A DNA stretch of 64,000 bases from assembly GCA_951213105.1 (NCBI GenBank), contig OX578150.1, positions 26,806,107-26,870,106 on the forward strand. Direction: 5' to 3'. Below, piece by piece: positions 53,426-63,595 of this stretch. How positions within the stretch are numbered: the stretch's first letter is position 1; each line of letters opens with the position of its first letter. The notes beneath the pieces were generated by a model. That model was not told the DNA's origin and ran no database searches. It saw only the letters and a list, made by a program, of their open reading frames with translations. The stretch is from Amaurobius ferox. Taxonomy: Eukaryota; Arthropoda; Arachnida; Araneae; Amaurobiidae. Position numbers and translations under genes: made by a program.

Positions 53426-54215
53426 AAATCATTAATACACCAGTCTAATTATTAATACATCAGTTATCATTAATAAATCATTAATACATCAGTAAAGACT
53501 TAAATGTCTCTTTATCCTCTTTACATAAGTAGCCTTTGTAAAGAGGATTTTTACTTAATCTGCCAAAAGTGATTTAACTCAAACTTAGAGAACTAAATAT
53601 TTCCACCTTTTGGTCCAAGGGCAATAACACAGGACGGCACTGTTTAAAATCTAAGTTTATTGGGGACTTCACAGAAATTACAGCAGCTTGCTGTTTAAAA
53701 CAACGGACAACATATATACTAATTGTTATTGCACATGCCCAGAATAATTAACAAATCTGCAAATTACTACAATATACTAAACTGGTGATAATGCTTACAT
53801 GGATAAGCATTTACAAAGCTTATATGCTTACCCCGGCAGTTTGTTACTTCGCCCCGTATTGCGGCCACAATCCGAATACTAGACACTTCCTAGTCATCGT
53901 TGTATCGAATGGGGTTTCCTTCCACTCACTACTCGAATCTTTCATCGTCTACTCAAGAACCCTCTACTCAAGAACCCACTACTCATGCAGTCACTACTCA
54001 AGAAACACTCTTTCTTTTCAAGAACACTCTGAAACTCTCATGATCCAAAACACATATTCCTATCCTACCGTAGGTAGAAAATGCTGATTAGATCGGTTAT
54101 TCGTCTAACAACCGAACCAGTTAGACTTGTCAGTTTAAGTAAACATAAATTATAATGCAAACTGAGGGGAATAATAATCGAAAGGTTATTTAGACCTCAC
54201 ACACGCTGTTAAATA
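53426..54215. other. Unassigned sequence with CTACTCAAGAACC short tandem
   Basis: CTACTCAAGAACCCTCTACT and related words repeat about five times at 53927-54030. A near-palindromic CCTCTTTACATAAGTAGCC..TTTGTAAAGAGG stem sits at 53518-53547. The open frame at 53785-54087 is a translation of the short repeats. No gene is called. Confidence 0.45.
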
Positions 54216-54480
54216 AATAATCATTTCATATGTAATTTTTTAATTAGAAAACGAATGAGAAATTTTTTGAATGCTAGCATAAACCCTTTATCTGAATATA
54301 CTGTCCTTTAAAAAAAATCACAAAAATTACATAACATTAAAAAAAGGTATTAAGTGTTGTTAAATATATTCACTTTCCATATGCAATATCATGTAACAAA
54401 TATATGCAATATCATGCAACAAATGATATTGCATATGCAAAGTAAATCATTTTCGTAGTTTCTGTGTTGTTCCGTTCAAG
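54216..54480 (+). mobile_element. Family B internal fragment
   Basis: TCATTTCATATGTAATTTTTT, AGAAAACGAATGAGAAATTT and GCTAGCATAAACCC match the B internal blocks. A duplicated CATATGCAATATCATG..ACAAAT word lies at 54378-54425. Both ends are missing. Confidence 0.5.
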
Positions 54481-54489
54481 AAAAAAAAA

Positions 54490-55410
54490 TATACCTTTCT
54501 TAATAGTTTTTAACACTTTACAACATAGTTGAAAAGTGTTTATGACTTTGTTCATTCTGTCTGTCTGTCTGTCCGTTAGCACGATAACTGCCGTAAAAAT
54601 GACTTTATCAAAATGAAATTTTAGTATGTTTTTCAGACGGTCTGTGGGATCTATGGGAATACAAATGAATAATGTCACCCAATTAGTTTTGGATTGAACC
54701 CGGGTTGAAAAAATGAAATACATTGAACCCTATGGGATCTAATTTTTCAAACATTTTTTAAGCGAAGTGAAAATTCACAAATTGCTTCGAAAATTTTAGG
54801 AAATATTCAAATAATCCCATAAAATATATAAAAGAAAATTCAGTAAAATATATTAAGTAGTTTTTTAAATAAAAATTATTTAATACAGGGAGAAAAACAA
54901 ATTCAATTAAATTCTGACTCCTACTATATCCTCCAGAAAGAAAAAAGAGATGTATTATATAATAAATATATTTCCAAGCGTTGAATTATTTATATGTAAG
55001 AGAGATTTCACGTTTTAAAATAAATATGGTAGATAACAATTTTTCAAATTTTTAAATAAAATAAATTATTATAGTATTGCGATGAATGAAACGATTGGAA
55101 AAATGTTTATGAATGAAACTATTGGAAAAATGTTTATGAATGAAACTATTGGAAAAATGTTTATGAATGAAATGCTGCTTTTCTAGAGAGGCGATTTATA
55201 TTTCGATGACGTCATTTGAATAAAGTTCATTTGTTTTCGATGAAGTTTACAAATATAATAAATTATTGTAGTATTCTGATAATTTTAAAAATATTACCGA
55301 GGAATGTATCGCATTTTAGAGATGTTCATATAAAATTGCATTGAAATTGGAAAGTGTTTCATAATTAATGCTTTATGCATGATTGATCTTTCTTGTTTTT
55401 TTTAATTTCA
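54490..55410 (-). repeat. Composite repeat E-D, copy D2/E3
   Basis: Inverse of 24195-25632. D part at 54500-54870 with a TCTGTCTGTCTGTCCGTTAG microsatellite, GACGGTCTGTGGGATCTATG, and AAAATATATTAAGTAGTTTT. E part at 55020-55410 with ATGACGTCATTTGAATAAAG and TTGGAAAGTGTTTCATAATT. A TGAATGAAACTATTGGAAAA word of about 30 bp is repeated three times at 55083-55170. Confidence 0.6.
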
Positions 55411-55477
55411 ATTCCAAAATAATTTTTCTGTGGATTCTGTACACCAGTATTTCACCGTCAAAGTTATTGTATTATGC

Positions 55478-55510
55478 AGGGAAAGTCATGTGCTGCCCAC
55501 ATCAGATTTG
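55478..55510 (+). mobile_element. Isolated A/B-superfamily end
   Basis: ATGCAGGGAAAGTCATGTGC followed by TGCCCACATCAGATTT, with no element body on the left. A similar orphan, in the opposite orientation, lies at 56090-56122 (TTCTGATGTGGACAGTACAG, ACTTTTCTTATATAATAC). The pair frames repeat G3. Confidence 0.7.
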
Positions 55511-55514
55511 TAAT

Positions 55515-55990
55515 ATGTAGAGACTCGTTATTTTTATAACTATACCCGTTACTACATATTGCATACTTTTCCAAGCTATAAAGAACCACTGTGAGAAATC
55601 TTATTTACAAGTTATTGACTACAGCAAACATGCTCTGCCCATGTCCACAACCCGATTATAATCGAGCCCACAAAAGAGGGTAAAAATAGCGTCCGAGAAG
55701 CACCCCCCCCCCCTTTCCGGCTCCTGGAATATTAATAATTGCCAGTCTCTTCCGGTGAATGCAGAAATCAATGACGGCGACATCATACTGAGAATATTTA
55801 CAACCGCGTTTATATTTTATGAATGCCGGTCCTTTATTGATTTATTCCGCATCAATGTGGAAAGCGGAAAAGTTCGTTGAATGGCGGAGATGTTTCTGAA
55901 AAATGTTAACATCAAATGCAGCGGGAGACTTCTCAATGGATGAAGAGGCGGCTGGCTCGTAAATTCCGCTAAAGCCATATTTTCGATGCA
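55515..55990 (+). repeat. Repeat family G, copy G3
   Basis: Highly similar to G1 from GAGAAGCACCCCC (55700) through GAATATTTACAACCGCGTTT to AAAAATGTTAACATCAAATG. It includes a 13-C run. Confidence 0.65.
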
Positions 55991-56089
55991 TAATATTCTT
56001 AAAATATTATTAAAAATCATGCATTTTGAATTTAGAACGTAATTTACTCACCGTATATTAATTTATCCATCAATGCTCATAATAAAATT

Positions 56090-56420
56090 TCTGATGTGGA
56101 CAGTACAGGACTTTTCTTATATAATACAATTAGCAGCGATTACTCGGCGTTGCTTGGGATTTACGATGCAAAACTGTGATAAAAATTACACCGGAACATA
56201 TAGGACCGTGAATCTTATACATCGTTTTTCACTGTGAAAGAAGTAAATTCATTGCATTATATAATAGATAGGTGATAGAATTTCCATTTAAATTCATATT
56301 TCAAGCCTGCGATTTTCAAATGTGACTAACACGTTCGATAAACTCTCATAAAACTCAGAGATTTATTTGACTTTCACGTTTTAAACCAACGATTTCCAAC
56401 CTTTTCCGTTGGGAATCATG
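56090..56420. other. Orphan B-type end and unassigned sequence
   Basis: Begins with the orphan end noted at 56090-56122, and then shows no further recognisable blocks. Confidence 0.4.
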
Positions 56421-56439
56421 GAGTTAAAAAGTAGAACTC

Positions 56440-56750
56440 CTAGGAAAAAGTTTCGTTTTTCATTAATATCTCGACAACCCCTGGTCTCAGAAACTCAAAA
56501 CTTGGAATAAATTTATGGGGGGGACTATTTCAAAGCTACCCACAAAATTTCATTAAATTCGGTGCAGCTGTTTTCCCGTGATGATAAGACAAACGAAAGT
56601 TTCGTTTTTCATTAATATCGCGACAACCCTGGTGTTAGAAACTCGAAATATGGACTAAATTTTAAGTGGAGCTATTTTAAGACTACTCACGAAATTTTAT
56701 CAAATTCCGTTCAGCCGTTCTTCCGTTATGTTGGATCATATATACATACT
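56440..56750. repeat. Two-unit tandem repeat, about 151 bp period
   Basis: GTTTCGTTTTTCATTAATAT occurs at 56449 and 56600. The text of each unit ends in CAAATTCCGTTCAGCCGTTC or a variant of it. The sentence-like order (invariant block, then 'ACTCGAAA..TGGACTAAAT', then 'GCAGC/CAGCCGTT') recalls the core units of family A, but the sequence is different. Confidence 0.6.
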
Positions 56751-56837
56751 TTTCTTCTATATATATAGAGATAACTTCTTTCACAATGAAATATGCAGAC
56801 TGCACTTCGACAAGGAGAGCTTGAAATTTCATACCAA

Positions 56838-56910
56838 CAGCTCAACGGTTGAGCGTCGGCTGGTCATTTCGGCGATCCAGGGTACGATTCCAAGGTATTG
56901 TAAATTCGAT
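56838..56910 (+). mobile_element. tRNA-like SINE head, degenerate
   Basis: CAGCTCAACGGTTGAGCG (A-box-like) and GGGTACGATTCC (B-box-like) are about 25 nt apart. No clean acceptor stem or TSD was found. A related inverted remnant may lie at 56965-57020. Confidence 0.45.
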
Positions 56911-57165
56911 TTGGGGAAGCAAGATTCTTTATAAATAACGGTGAACAAAATCCACGGTACAATGTCTTAGGGATCGAACTAACACCTTCTAAACTAACAT
57001 TACGCTCTTTTAGCAACTTACTAATCCAACCAAACAGAATGATTTTTATATTCGCGTTTCACGTGCAAAATACTCATCAAAATGTAATGGACATTTATTT
57101 AATAACCCATAAAATAAATGGTCATAGACGAATTCTTGGGGTCAAAATACAAAACTACTACAAAA
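56911..57165. other. Unassigned sequence
   Basis: No gene or complete repeat recognised. Confidence 0.35.
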
Positions 57166-57969
57166 AAATCTGATGTGGGCAGCACATGACTTTCCCTGCA
57201 GACTCTCACGTTCTTTTTATTTTTATTACATTTAATTCACTTTTAATTCAACATTCGTTCTCATTTGATAACTGGACTTCTTTTCAAAGGTGGCATAGAG
57301 AAAATACAAAAAAACTAAAATATCTCGAGAACGGCTAGTCCTAGTGTAATGGAGTTGGTCTTATTCTTTTCTTCCTTAAAAATTACGTATTAAACAAGCA
57401 TTTTATAGATATATTTGAGCATACGTAGTTTTTTATTTTATATTTTGGCGATTTTTGCGGGCCATTTTGCAAAAAAAGGCAGGTTATTTTTTTCCAAATC
57501 ATACCAAAATCTAATCAGCACCAGAGTGTCCCACAAGTGACTTACCTACCGAATTTTGCGGAATTCGGTCCATTAGTTTTTCAGTTAGAATGGATACAAG
57601 CTTTTGCGGGCTATTTCGCAAATAAGGCGGGTTTTTTTAACTCGAATCGTACCCAAAACTAATCAGCACAAGATTCGCCCACAAGTGACTTACCTACCAA
57701 ATTTTATGAAATTCGGTCAATTACTTTTTTAGTTAGAGTGGATACAAAATCTGCACAGACAGACAGACAGACACACAGACAGACACACAGACACACAGAC
57801 AGACAGACACACAGACACACAGACACACACACAGACGTCACGCTAAAAATAGTTTTTTCGTATTCTAGAGGTCTCGAAGCGTGTAGATCCGTCGAAAACT
57901 CGAGTTGCGATTTTCGACATGATTCCAATACTTTCCCTATACATTACCATGTATTGCAGGGAAAGTAAA
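57166..57969 (-). mobile_element. Family A element, copy A6
   Basis: Complete on the minus strand: AAAATCTGATGTGGGCAGCA, ACTTTCCCTGCAGACTC, ATATCTCGAGAACGGCTAG, two core units, the longest CAGA/CACA microsatellite of the family (57756-57836), second hairpin GTCGAAAACTCG...TTTTCGAC, and the terminal hairpin CTTTCCCTATACATTACC...TGCAGGGAAAGT. The frames read across it are microsatellite translations. Confidence 0.8.
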
Positions 57970-58860
57970 AAATCAGCTGTGACTGCAGTCCAATGGAGCC
58001 GAAATCGTTTTGAGTGAATAACATTTTGTAAAATAAGTTTGTTCGATTTTTTTAGACTCATTTATTTCATTTACAGGATTTCAAAATGCTACAAATTACT
58101 CGCCAGCTGTTTATAAATGCACTTTTTGCCCTGATTTCATCTGTTGGACCCATAGAAGATGAAAATATCGCCAAATTGATAAAAATGTCGCCAAATTGTT
58201 AAAAAATGCAGGAAAATTGATAAAAATGACGCTAAATCAATGAAAATGACAACTAATTGATGAAAATTCAATATTTTGGAAATAACATAAGAATAATCTC
58301 TTTCTCCGTCTGTAACGCTTGGCGGAATTCTGGTGACGAATTCTTACGATATGTCGCCAACTTTCCGACTATTTTTTTAATGTTGCCCAATTGGCGAAAC
58401 TGTTGCCAAATTGATAGAAATGTTATCAAATTGATAAAAATGTCGCTAAATTGATTAAAATGACGCGAAATGGGATGCAATATTTTGCAAATTTTTAATT
58501 CCGTCATATGATGGGCATGTATTTTATTATATAAGAAATGTCATGTATTTTATGGGCATGTATTTTATTATATATGCAATGTGGGGCTAAGTATCGCAAA
58601 CTTAGCGATATTTAGCGATATTGACGAAAATATCGTCATAATTGCTAAATTACACCAAATTAATAAAAATGACCCTAAATTTATTATTAAAATATATAAA
58701 TATATGGACTCTATTGCTTATTGAGGATGATATCAATATTGATAATTGTTAATATATAAGTTAGTTGGGTACGAAATATTTTTACGTGTTGTCATCCGGA
58801 AAAGCCCCAAATGTACAATTTAGCGTTATAAACACTGTGGCGTGGATTTTTTTTCATCAC
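57970..58860. repeat. Short-period TCGCCAAATTGATAAAAATG tract and unassigned sequence
   Basis: Between 58160 and 58640 there are about twelve near copies of a word like GTCGCCAAATTGATAAAAAT, spaced about 17-18 bp in runs. The same word type forms the internal GGCGA block of family B, so this is probably an expanded B interior without ends. Confidence 0.55.
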
Positions 58861-58861
58861 T

Positions 58862-59065
58862 CTTTCACCGTTAAAGAAATAAATTCATTGCATTCCATAA
58901 AGAAAGTCATGTGCTGCCTACATCAGATTTTTTTTCAGTGAAAAATGTAAATTCATTGCATTCCATAAAGAAAGTCATGTGCTGCCCACATCAGATTTTT
59001 TTTCAGTGAAAAAAGTTAATTCAATGCATTATATAGGGAAAGTCAGGAGCTGACCATATTAAATT
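58862..59065 (+). repeat. Tandemly repeated superfamily end, three units of 68-70 bp
   Basis: Each unit has AAATTCATTGCATTCCATAA or a variant, AGAAAGTCATGTGCTGCC and ACATCAGATTTTTTTTCAGTG. Equivalent points fall at 58883, 58951 and 59021. The last unit is more diverged (TATATAGGGAAAGTCAGGAG). This is the same kind of terminal duplication as at 16807-16880. Confidence 0.85.
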
Positions 59066-59074
59066 TTTATTTAT

Positions 59075-59700
59075 TTTGCATTATCAGCCATGGAAGAAGC
59101 TCTTAAAAATCCTTTGACATCTGAAACATCAGTTACAACAAACATTTGATGTGATATTCTTATTTATTATATTTTAGTCGTGAAAAGCGCTCATAAAAAT
59201 CCTTCACTATTATCGGAAACTTTGGTTAGTTTACAAACACTTCTTTGGTCTCTTGAACTGCGCCCTATCAAGGTTTTGTTTACTAAATCTTATTTATTTT
59301 AAACTATGTATATTTCGTTATGTATTTAAATTGAAACGTGCAAATCTCATCCAGATTTGTAAGCGAATTCCGATTTACAAGTCTTTGACTCTCCATCGAA
59401 GACGATCCTCATCAACAATCGATTTATTGCTGAACACACAAAGCGGGAATAAATTCTTCCACGAAGGGAATCTCATCCGGCTTTCAAACGTTATTAATTG
59501 TTTAGATCTTCCTTTGAATGTAGAAATGAACGGCCGCCGACATTATACAGAGAATTTTTACGACATTTCAATTTTATCAAAGTCATTTCAATCTTGCTTT
59601 CTCTGGCATAAATACTGTTCGGAGAAAATGTTAGAAAAACATAATTACATATTGAAATGTTATAAAAAAAAATAGCGTCTTTCATTTTTAATGTATAAGA
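59075..59700 (+). repeat. Repeat family G, copy G4
   Basis: Shares AAGTCTTTGACTCTCCATCG, CATCAACAATCGATTTATTG, AAACGTTATTAATTGTTTAG and TACAGAGAATTTTTACGACA with G1. A 140-codon open frame (59253-59675) runs through it, but the other copies do not keep the frame and no motif is seen, so I do not call a gene. Confidence 0.5.
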
Positions 59701-60265
59701 GCGAATGTTACCACTTATAAGTGCTAACATGCGTTGTTTTCGGGATAGATTTTTGTGCTTATTATCTGATTAGAAAAATTTATAAAAATTTATTCAGTAT
59801 TATTAGATGAGTGAGGAACTTTGTAAATATGTTTAACGCGGAATGAATGGACATCATTATTTTATCTCAAGCAGTTCTCGATGTATTGAAAATTTAATTT
59901 ATTTTTTTTTCTACACATGGTGTGCTATATCTGTTGAACAAATCGAGAAACTTGGTGTGAGTTCTCCAATCAATAAATGTCAAAAGCTTGTTGATTATCA
60001 GGAAGGCTCAACCAAGCAAACACTTTCAATAACATTTTTTGAAAATAATATATATAAATTAAATATGTTCACTATTATTTAATTACTGAATACTCTGTAC
60101 GTAATTTTAACCAAAATTAAACGGAAACTATTGCTTAGTAGTTATTATAATCTGTTTTTGAGATATTAGAAGTTGTACCTTTTTCCACGGTAAGTACGAT
60201 ATCTATAGAAGTAATAAGGCGAATAACATGATATGTTTTATGCTTATTAATCTGTACCAGCAATA
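59701..60265. other. Unassigned AT-rich sequence
   Basis: Short open frames without motifs. Nothing supported. Confidence 0.4.
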
Positions 60266-60269
60266 AGCT

Positions 60270-60420
60270 GATCAGCAAAGCAGAGGCGTCGATAGGGGGA
60301 GGGGGTCATAATGATTGGGAGTCACAACCCCCCAAAGAGTTAATCGAATTTTGAAGAAATGATAGATGGAGAAAAGGAAAATATAATCCCCCCCCCCCCC
60401 CAGAAATGACGCTACTATTT
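60270..60420. mobile_element. Possible short hAT-like non-autonomous element
   Basis: CAGAGGCGTCGATAGGGGGA on the left and GAAATGACGCTACTATTTG on the right have a weak inverted match (AG.GCGTC / GACGCTAC.). A C-run precedes the right end. No TSD could be established, so this is tentative. Confidence 0.25.
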
Positions 60421-61260
60421 GAAAACTATTTGGAAAATATTGACCGATAACATCTTTCTATCATTATTTATACCAAGAAGCTAATTTTACGTAACATTTT
60501 AATTCACAATCACGAGTATTCCTCTTTTAGTAAAAGTAATTATAGTTCTAGCAGGAATTGTATTTCCATATGCACGTGCTGAAAACTATATTGTCTGGGC
60601 AGCTGCAAATTGCAAACAATGTGTTTTCAAACATTCATCGATTCCGCAAATCGTCTGCTTCGATTCATTTGCTCTAAATCGTCTGCAGCTTCATTTGCAA
60701 TAGGGAGGATACTAGAACTCAAAAGCACAATCAAATATTGAATTAATTAGGGGAACAAATTCCTTTGGAGTTATTATTCACAGAGATATAGATTGAAGAA
60801 TCCAATATAGTTTTCATAAAATAAATATTTTAAAATGGAAGTATAAACGTTATGATTTTGCATTTTAGTCAAAAGCATTACGTAACTAAAAACTGTAAAG
60901 TGTTTCGTCCTAGCTAGCCCTTGAAAAATGTTAATTAATATTGACTTTTCTACTACATTTTTACTTTCTTATAAGTATAGATGTGTGAAGTAATTGTTCT
61001 CCTGAAAATTTTTGAACTTAAGAATTTTTAACTTGATTATTCAATCATTCGCCTATTTAGAGACCGAAGCGTGAACCATTTCGCCGTGAGAACACATATC
61101 CCCGGTGCACCATAAGAGATAGACACTTTTGAGCCACCTAAATTTACAGGAATTCAGTGGGGCTTGCAACCAGAGATCACATCATCATTCCTTAATCCAT
61201 TCCGCTTATATAGACTTTCGATCCTACATATTTAACGAACCCATACTCGCGTAAACACAG
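60421..61260. other. Unassigned sequence
   Basis: No gene, repeat end or RNA recognised. A faint family C start (ACTTTCTTATAAGTATAGAT, GAACTTAAGAATTTTTAACT) may lie at 60962-61030. Confidence 0.35.
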
Positions 61261-61272
61261 GAATATTTTTAA

Positions 61273-61352
61273 GTGGCGTCGAGGAACGAACACAGGTTTT
61301 CCATCAGCGGTCCTCCTACAATAACCACTGAGCTATTCGGGCCCAAATTTGA
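61273..61352 (-). mobile_element. tRNA-like SINE head
   Basis: The minus strand reads GGGCCCGAATAGCTCAGTGG (start and A box) and, about 35 nt further on, TGTTCGTTCCTCGACGCC (B-box-like). There is no perfect acceptor stem, and SINE-like sequence follows. I read it as a tRNA-derived SINE of a different subfamily rather than a tRNA gene. Confidence 0.5.
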
Positions 61353-61535
61353 GATTCAATCGGTAAAAGCTCAAATTGTCCTAAATAGTGTGTCTATAGA
61401 CGAATGCATACACATAGAGAGACATCATTGAAAAAAAAATCATTGATTAGTATTCATAAATGCTAATTCTTAAAAAGTCATCAAAATCACGAGAATTGGA
61501 TTTTTTAACTCCATCACAATACTTTCCCTTTAATA

Positions 61536-61830
61536 GGGTCGAGAAAGCCCAGTAGTTAATGGGAAAGGATCTCACACGAAGTGGTCTCGAGTTCGATCCT
61601 CGACGCCGCTCAAAACTTTTTTCGTGTTTGCGAGGAATATGGACACGATAAATCAGTAGGTCCAAAAATCTGATAGGTCAGAGAAAGGATAGTACGGTCT
61701 CTATGGCCACCACTCTCATTGGGCCCCAGATTAAATAAGGCAGAGTTATGCAAAAAACAGACTGATGTCAGAGAGTCCTTGGTGTACCTGGGATCTCAGC
61801 AGCAGCAGAAGAAGAAGCAACAGTAGCTGC
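61536..61830 (+). mobile_element. tRNA-derived SINE, diverged copy
   Basis: AAAGCCCAGTAGTTAATGGG (A-box region) and GAGTTCGATCCTCGACGCC (B box), then a body related to the SINE at 6372 (GATAGTACGGTCTCTATGG, CACTCTCATTGGGCCCCAGA), with a CAGCAGCAGAAGAAGAAG tail. It is older than the 6372 copy and has no clear TSD. Confidence 0.7.
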
Positions 61831-62030
61831 AATCTCTCTCCCATTACTACAGACTGTGGTCTTAAAAGCTGGTTCTGGCCTCTATTCTAGACAAGTGGGA
61901 TAAGTGACAACAGCAACAACTGTAGATCGTTTCCAACAAACATTTACCATTGACTGCCCCTCCCCAATTTCATATTTGATTTTCCCCGTTTTGTGAGTTT
62001 TTCATATCTGCTCCTCAACCCTTGGGTGAG
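61831..62030. other. Unassigned sequence
   Basis: Follows the SINE tail. Nothing recognised. Confidence 0.35.
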
Positions 62031-62904
62031 AAAACACGAGAAAGAACAATCATCCGTAAAGCATTGATTATGAAACACTTTACAACTTCTTTGCAATTTT
62101 ATTTGAACATCTCAAAAATGCGATACATTCCTCGGTAATATTTTTAAAATTATCACAATACTACATTAATTTATTATATTTGGAAACTTAAAACTTCATC
62201 GAAAAAAATGAGCTTCATTCAAATGACGGCATTGAAATATAAAATGCCTGGTTTAAACATCTCTAAAATGCGATACATTCCAGGGTAATAATTTTAAAAT
62301 TAGCATAATACTACAATAATTTATTATATTTGAAAACTTCATCGAAAACAAATGAAATTTATTCAAATGACGTCATCTAAATATAACACGCCTGGTTCTC
62401 TCTATAAAAGCAGCATTTCATTCATAAACATTTTTCCATTCATTTCATTCATCACAATACTATAATAATTTATTTTATTTAAAAACTTAAGACCATGGAG
62501 GTATAATTAATTAAACTCCATGCTTAAAACGTCATCGAAAAAATCGTCCTTCTCTCTGTAAAATCAATGAATATTTCATTCATATTAGCTATATTGCAGA
62601 CTCCATGAGCTAAATAATTTTGCGTTAAAGAAATGCAATAATTCTTATACAACTCATTCTATATATTTTGCTGTTTACATTTTCCATAAGCGAAAAGTAG
62701 GCTTCGTTGTAGAAATAATCAAAGTTGGATGATCGTTTAAACTCAACTATATTGTAATTGCGTTGTTTCAATACGTAGATGCCCATAATTTAAGCAAAAA
62801 TAAAGCGGTTTTAGGACGGATACAACACTATATATGAATTAAAAAGAAGTGGATCACGTGATATCTTCATATAATTGTCACATGATCTCTCCATATAAAG
62901 GGTG

Positions 62905-63225
62905 TAATTATTATTTTAACTTTCTCTGTCTCTTCCTTGTGACAGGCAACTCAACACTTGTCTATCCCGGCTAGCCAGTGGACACTTGAAAAGCCTGTTG
63001 TATTCTGGAGGCCAAAAAACTTTTCCCATTTGCACTAAGTGCCGGCAAGTCCAGGCTTCGCCAGAACATATTTTGGACTGTCTCGGACTGGACAGGGAGG
63101 ACATTTATGGTTCTCCCCTTTTGGTATCGGATTTTATTAAAGTCAACGGTTTTACTGATCTGATCTGACTCCATCAGACCAGAGATGGGAGATTAGCAAC
63201 AACATAATTATTTTAACTTTTATTT
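62905..63225 (+). mobile_element. 5'-truncated LINE insertion with TSD
   Basis: A TAATTATTATTTTAACTTT-like word before the insert and a TAATTATTTTAACTTT word after it are imperfect direct repeats. The insert is about 62925-63205. It holds the end of a LINE ORF2 and a 3' tail ending GCAACAACA. 5' truncation is typical of target-primed reverse transcription. Confidence 0.7.
62941..63168 (+). pseudogene. C-terminal end of a LINE (Jockey/R1-like) ORF2
   Basis: Frame DRQLNTCLSRLASGHLKSL, then a zinc-ribbon-like CTKCRQVQASPEHILDC (C-x2-C...H-x4-C), then LVSDFIKVNGFTDLI and the stop at 63166. This cysteine/histidine arrangement after the RT/RNase H region is standard in Jockey- and R1-type LINEs. 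The wording resembles spider LINE proteins from memory, which supports but does not prove an arachnid source. Endonuclease and RT are missing. Confidence 0.75.
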
Positions 63226-63595
63226 AAAAAACTACTGAATATATATTGCTGAAATTTTTTTTATATATTTTATGGGATAATTTGAATATTTCATAAAACT
63301 GTCGAAGCAATATGTGAATTTTAAATCCGCTTAAAAAATGTCTGAAAAATTAGGTCCCAATAGGGTTCAAAGTATTTCATTTTTTCAACCCGGGTTCAAT
63401 CCAAAACTAATTAGGTGATATTATAAATTTATATTCCCATAGGTCCCACAGACCGTCTGAACAACATACTAAAATTTCATTTTGATAAAATCATTTTTAC
63501 GGCAGTTATCGTACTAACGGATAGACAGACAGACAGACAGAATGAACAAAGTCATAAACACTTTTCAACTATGTTGTAAAGTGTTAAAAAATGGG

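Larger units (their letters stand above)
62033..63595 (+). repeat. Composite repeat E-D, copy E4/D3, split by a LINE
   Basis: The E part at 62033-62915 contains AAAGCATTGATTATGAAACA, two near copies of AAATGCGATACATTCC.(C)GG (62115 and 62267), CAAATGACGTCATCTAAATA and GGATCACGTGATATCTTCAT. The D part at 63206-63595 has CCACAGACCGTCTGAACAAC and a GACAGACAGACAGACAG microsatellite (63524-63541). The LINE tail at 62925-63205 interrupts it. Confidence 0.6.

Noticed and set aside
59253..59675. 140-codon ORF in G4 as a host exon
   Set aside because: The other three G copies do not preserve the frame and no domain is recognisable, so it is more likely repeat sequence.
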